Source: Salegentibacter salinarum (GTDB lineage Bacteria > Bacteroidota > Bacteroidia > Flavobacteriales > Flavobacteriaceae). Taken from it: a DNA stretch of 64,000 nucleotides. A program made the translations under genes and the position numbers. This document shows positions 62,443 through 64,000 of the stretch, piece after piece. The stretch spans positions 186,001 to 250,000 of the forward strand of contig NZ_FUZC01000002.1 in assembly GCF_900168115.1 (NCBI RefSeq), in the 5' to 3' direction. Position 1 is the first letter of the stretch. Each line of letters starts with the position of its first letter. Under the pieces are notes generated by a model, which ran no database searches, was not told where the DNA came from, and worked only from the letters and a program-made list of their open reading frames with translations.

Positions 62443-62718
62443 TTAGCGCAAGGCGTTTTTTAAAAAATCATTCTCCACTTTAAGCTCTCCAATGACTTTA
62501 AGAAGCTGGTCTTTCTTTTCCTCTGCTTCCGATTTTTTTGATTTTTCACCTTTGGAAAAAACAGTATCGGCCTCATTAAGGAAATCGCGTTTCCAGGTAC
62601 CTATTTGCTGAGGGGTGATTTCAAATTTTTGTGCAAGCTCCTTGACAGTTTGCCGCTCCTTCAAGGCTTCAAGGACTACTTTCGTTTTAAACTTGGATGT
62701 GAATTTTCTTCGTGTCAT
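62443..62718 (-). CDS. IS3-family transposase OrfA
   Basis: A 91-residue OrfA. MTRRKFTSKFKTKVVLEALK then TVKELAQKFEITPQQIGTWKRDFL is the helix-turn-helix that binds the IS ends. A C-terminal leucine-zipper-like helix (KDQLLKVIGELKVENDFLKNAL) serves dimerisation. It stops 23 bp before the OrfB ATG but shares the slippery sequence for the OrfAB fusion. Confidence 0.96.
   Translation of the reverse strand: MTRRKFTSKFKTKVVLEALKERQTVKELAQKFEITPQQIGTWKRDFLNEADTVFSKGEKSKKSEAEEKKDQLLKVIGELKVENDFLKNALR
62455..62461 (-). promoter_or_regulatory. Programmed -1 frameshift site between orfA and orfB
   Basis: On the minus strand A-AAA-AAC, in the orfA reading phase, is a standard slippery heptamer of the X-XXY-YYZ form. 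A -1 shift here joins OrfA to the OrfB frame (62455 is in the phase of 62419) without a stop codon between them, producing the active OrfAB transposase. Confidence 0.8.
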
Positions 62719-62782
62719 AATACAGTAAAATTAAGGTTATTTTTGAACTTAACTTACTGTCCTAATTTTTTGGGGATGATCA

Positions 62783-63193
62783 ATAAATAGCAAACCATCA
62801 ATAGTTGGCGATTTACAAGTAGAACATGAGAAGTTCTCGTTAATAGCAACCCATCCAATTCCACCACTTAGCCAAACAACATTCGATAACAGAAATATGC
62901 AATTAACTAATATAATTAGTAAAAGATCTCAGTATTCTTCTAATCTTATAATAGCTGGAGATTTTAATACTTCTTCCTTTTCAAACCATTTCAAAATCCT
63001 TTTAAGTAATAATTTAAAAGATAGTAGAGTCGGTTTTGGATTATTACCCACCTGGCCGGCAAATTATGGTATTTTGCAAACAACTCTTGATCATTTTTTA
63101 GTTTCAGATGATTTACAAGTTATAGATAGATCAACCGGTCCAAATATAGGTTCTGACCTTTTACCGATTAATATGATAATTGGAATAGAATAA
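62783..63193 (+). pseudogene. Endonuclease/exonuclease/phosphatase family fragment truncated by an IS
   Basis: From the first base after the IS the frame reads NSKPSIVGDLQVEHEKFSL, then ATHPIPPLSQTTFDNRNMQL, LIIAGDFNTSSFS, VGFGLLPTWPANYG, LDHFLVSDDLQ and NIGSDLLPINMI to the stop. These match the second half of EEP-domain proteins (GDFN, LDHxL, GSDHxP). The usual GSDH is GSDL here, so a catalytic His is missing even in the part that remains. The N-terminal half, with the metal-binding Glu, is gone. A late ATG at 62897 is internal, not a real start. Confidence 0.88.
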
Positions 63194-63514
63194 TCCGGGC
63201 AAAAAGAAAAATTGAAATAAATTAAATAAGGCAAATTATTGGTTTTTGTTATTATATAATTATCAATTTCATGAATGACTAATTATTTAATAATATTTTT
63301 TTGACGTTTTCTGACATGTTAGAAATGGCTTGTACCTAGTTTACACCTCAACTCAGATTTTCTACTTTTAACCAGTTCGTAAATCGGTAGGAGGTCACAT
63401 CGCAATTGTTACAATTACATCATAATATAAAGGTTTTACGGTTTGTAGAGTATATTGTAAAAAGTATAAAAAGATACTTCCAAACTGAAAAAATCAGTAT
63501 ATTCAGAAATAGTC
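63194..63514. other. AT-rich intergenic stretch
   Basis: Bases 63194-63514 contain no ORF, RNA gene or clear repeat that I can support. It separates two minus/plus strand gene ends; no obvious terminator is present. Confidence 0.5.
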
Positions 63515-64000
63515 CTAATTTGATTTATCAACATCGATTTTACCATCTTTCATCACAAAAACGATATTTTCAATAGAACTTAGAAAATCCTTATTTATAT
63601 CACCTTTTAAAGCAATAATATCAGCATAAGATTTTGATTTTAAAACACCTATTTCATCCTGCTTATTAAGACTTTTAGCAGCTAAATAAGTTGCTGACTG
63701 CAGAATGTTAAGTGGTTTCATACCAGATTCATAATAGGCTTTATACATATCCTGGGAGGAAACTCCACGAGGAACCTGGATATCAGAATAATTATCAGAA
63801 CCTGCCACAATCATTACATCTTTCTCTATCGCTTTCATTAATCTGTCTTGCATATCATTCATATATCTATCTAACCAAGGGATTTCTTCGGGATCTTTTC
63901 CTTGTAGTTGGTAATAAGCTTCCATATAATCCCGACTATTTTCGGTTGGTACCAGGAAAACATTTTTATCAGCCATAAGATTAAGTGTAGAATCGGCTAG
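63515..64000 (-). CDS. Amidohydrolase family protein, C-terminal part (cut by window edge)
   Basis: The frame is open to the right edge, so the ATG at 63976 is internal: LADSTLNLMADKNVFLVPT precedes it. The part seen has the amidohydrolase metal site MIVAGSDNYSD, and LNILQSATYLAAKSLNKQDEIGVLKSKSYADIIALKGD, the typical C-terminal strand where the beta sandwich returns. It is the last strand region of a TIM-barrel metal-dependent hydrolase such as an imidazolonepropionase-like or dipeptidase-like enzyme. Substrate unknown; the N-terminal HxH would lie outside the window. Confidence 0.85.
   Translation of the reverse strand, partial: LADSTLNLMADKNVFLVPTENSRDYMEAYYQLQGKDPEEIPWLDRYMNDMQDRLMKAIEKDVMIVAGSDNYSDIQVPRGVSSQDMYKAYYESGMKPLNILQSATYLAAKSLNKQDEIGVLKSKSYADIIALKGDINKDFLSSIENIVFVMKDGKIDVDKSN

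Larger units (their letters stand above)
61529..62782 (-). mobile_element. IS3-family insertion sequence (IS150-like group), complete
   Basis: A 1,254-bp element from TG at 61529 to CA at 62782. The outer 27 bases of each end are imperfect inverted repeats: both begin TTGA (counting one flanking T), contain CCCC, and end TTAGGACAG. It carries orfA and orfB with a -1 frameshift signal between them, all on the minus strand, and both appear intact. No direct target duplication is present: the left flank ends ATCT and the right flank begins AATA after the terminal CA. The flanking genes are different and both truncated at the element. Confidence 0.92.

Noticed and set aside
62897-63193. ORF beginning ATG at 62897 as a complete small protein.
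   Set aside because: The frame extends unbroken to the IS edge with matching EEP-domain sequence, so the ATG is internal to a truncated gene.
1-64000. CRISPR arrays, rRNA or tRNA genes.
   Set aside because: No regularly spaced direct repeats, conserved rRNA stretches or cloverleaf-like sequences were recognised; a covariance-model scan would be needed to exclude small RNAs.

Overview
The window reads as chromosome from a marine-type member of the Flavobacteriaceae (Bacteroidota). The evidence is the gliding genes gldF and gldG, several families largely confined to Bacteroidota (DUF5606, DUF4159, DUF4175, BatA-type proteins, nucleoid-associated NdpA family, secreted QVGIGT-type proteins), AT-rich intergenic DNA without clear Shine-Dalgarno sites, and promoters of the TTG-N19-TAnnTTTG type. 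The exact genus cannot be fixed from the sequence alone; the Gramella/Salegentibacter/Zunongwangia group is a reasonable guess.

Layout. 1-3901 (minus strand): the front of a trp operon, trpE-trpG-trpD-trpC (trpC cut by the window edge), preceded by a consensus promoter, an 18-codon leader ORF with three consecutive Trp codons and a strong intrinsic terminator, which together look like a transcription attenuator. 3921-8000: twin YceI genes (one with, one without a signal peptide), a MarR-nitroreductase pair with a perfect operator-like palindrome, a rhodanese, and a decayed secreted-protein pseudogene. 8013-18365: housekeeping genes (uvrB, an ABC-2 transporter, NdpA-like protein, heme A synthase, CCA-adding enzyme, TsaC/Sua5) plus a protein of unknown family with a faint kinase-like signature. 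18352-25051: a surface-glycan block (GT4, two GT-A type proteins, a Kdo-kinase-like protein, a rhamnosyltransferase-like protein, a CDP-glycerol transferase-like protein, a heptosyltransferase-like GT9). 25161-32589: dapD, a membrane protein with buried acidic and His residues, ruvX, def, DUF5606, an FtsX/LolCDE-type export ABC system, an SGNH esterase lipoprotein.

32954-44052 is one long plus-strand block: TldD and TldE, then DUF4159, MoxR AAA+ ATPase, DUF58, BatA-like, DUF4175 and a large membrane protein, the last five overlapping or abutting each other. 44079-45061 holds two overlapping, mutually homologous membrane proteins. 45277-49466 is a two-gene operon of a Y-family polymerase and a DnaE-type polymerase whose PHP metal motifs are altered, resembling a mutagenic polymerase cassette. 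49674-58787 returns to core genes: purC, phoH, a SAM hydrolase-like gene, a small monooxygenase, gldF, gldG, dnaN, DUF4870 and mnmE.

58788-64000, directly after the mnmE stop codon, is a degraded accessory zone: a TonB-domain gene with an in-frame stop, an unrecognised remnant, a small lipoprotein, and an IS3-family element flanked by two unrelated genes that are both truncated exactly at its ends, which points to an IS-mediated deletion. An amidohydrolase gene runs off the right edge. Scattered through the whole window are several families of palindromic intergenic repeats, typically just behind gene ends. No rRNA, tRNA or CRISPR was seen.
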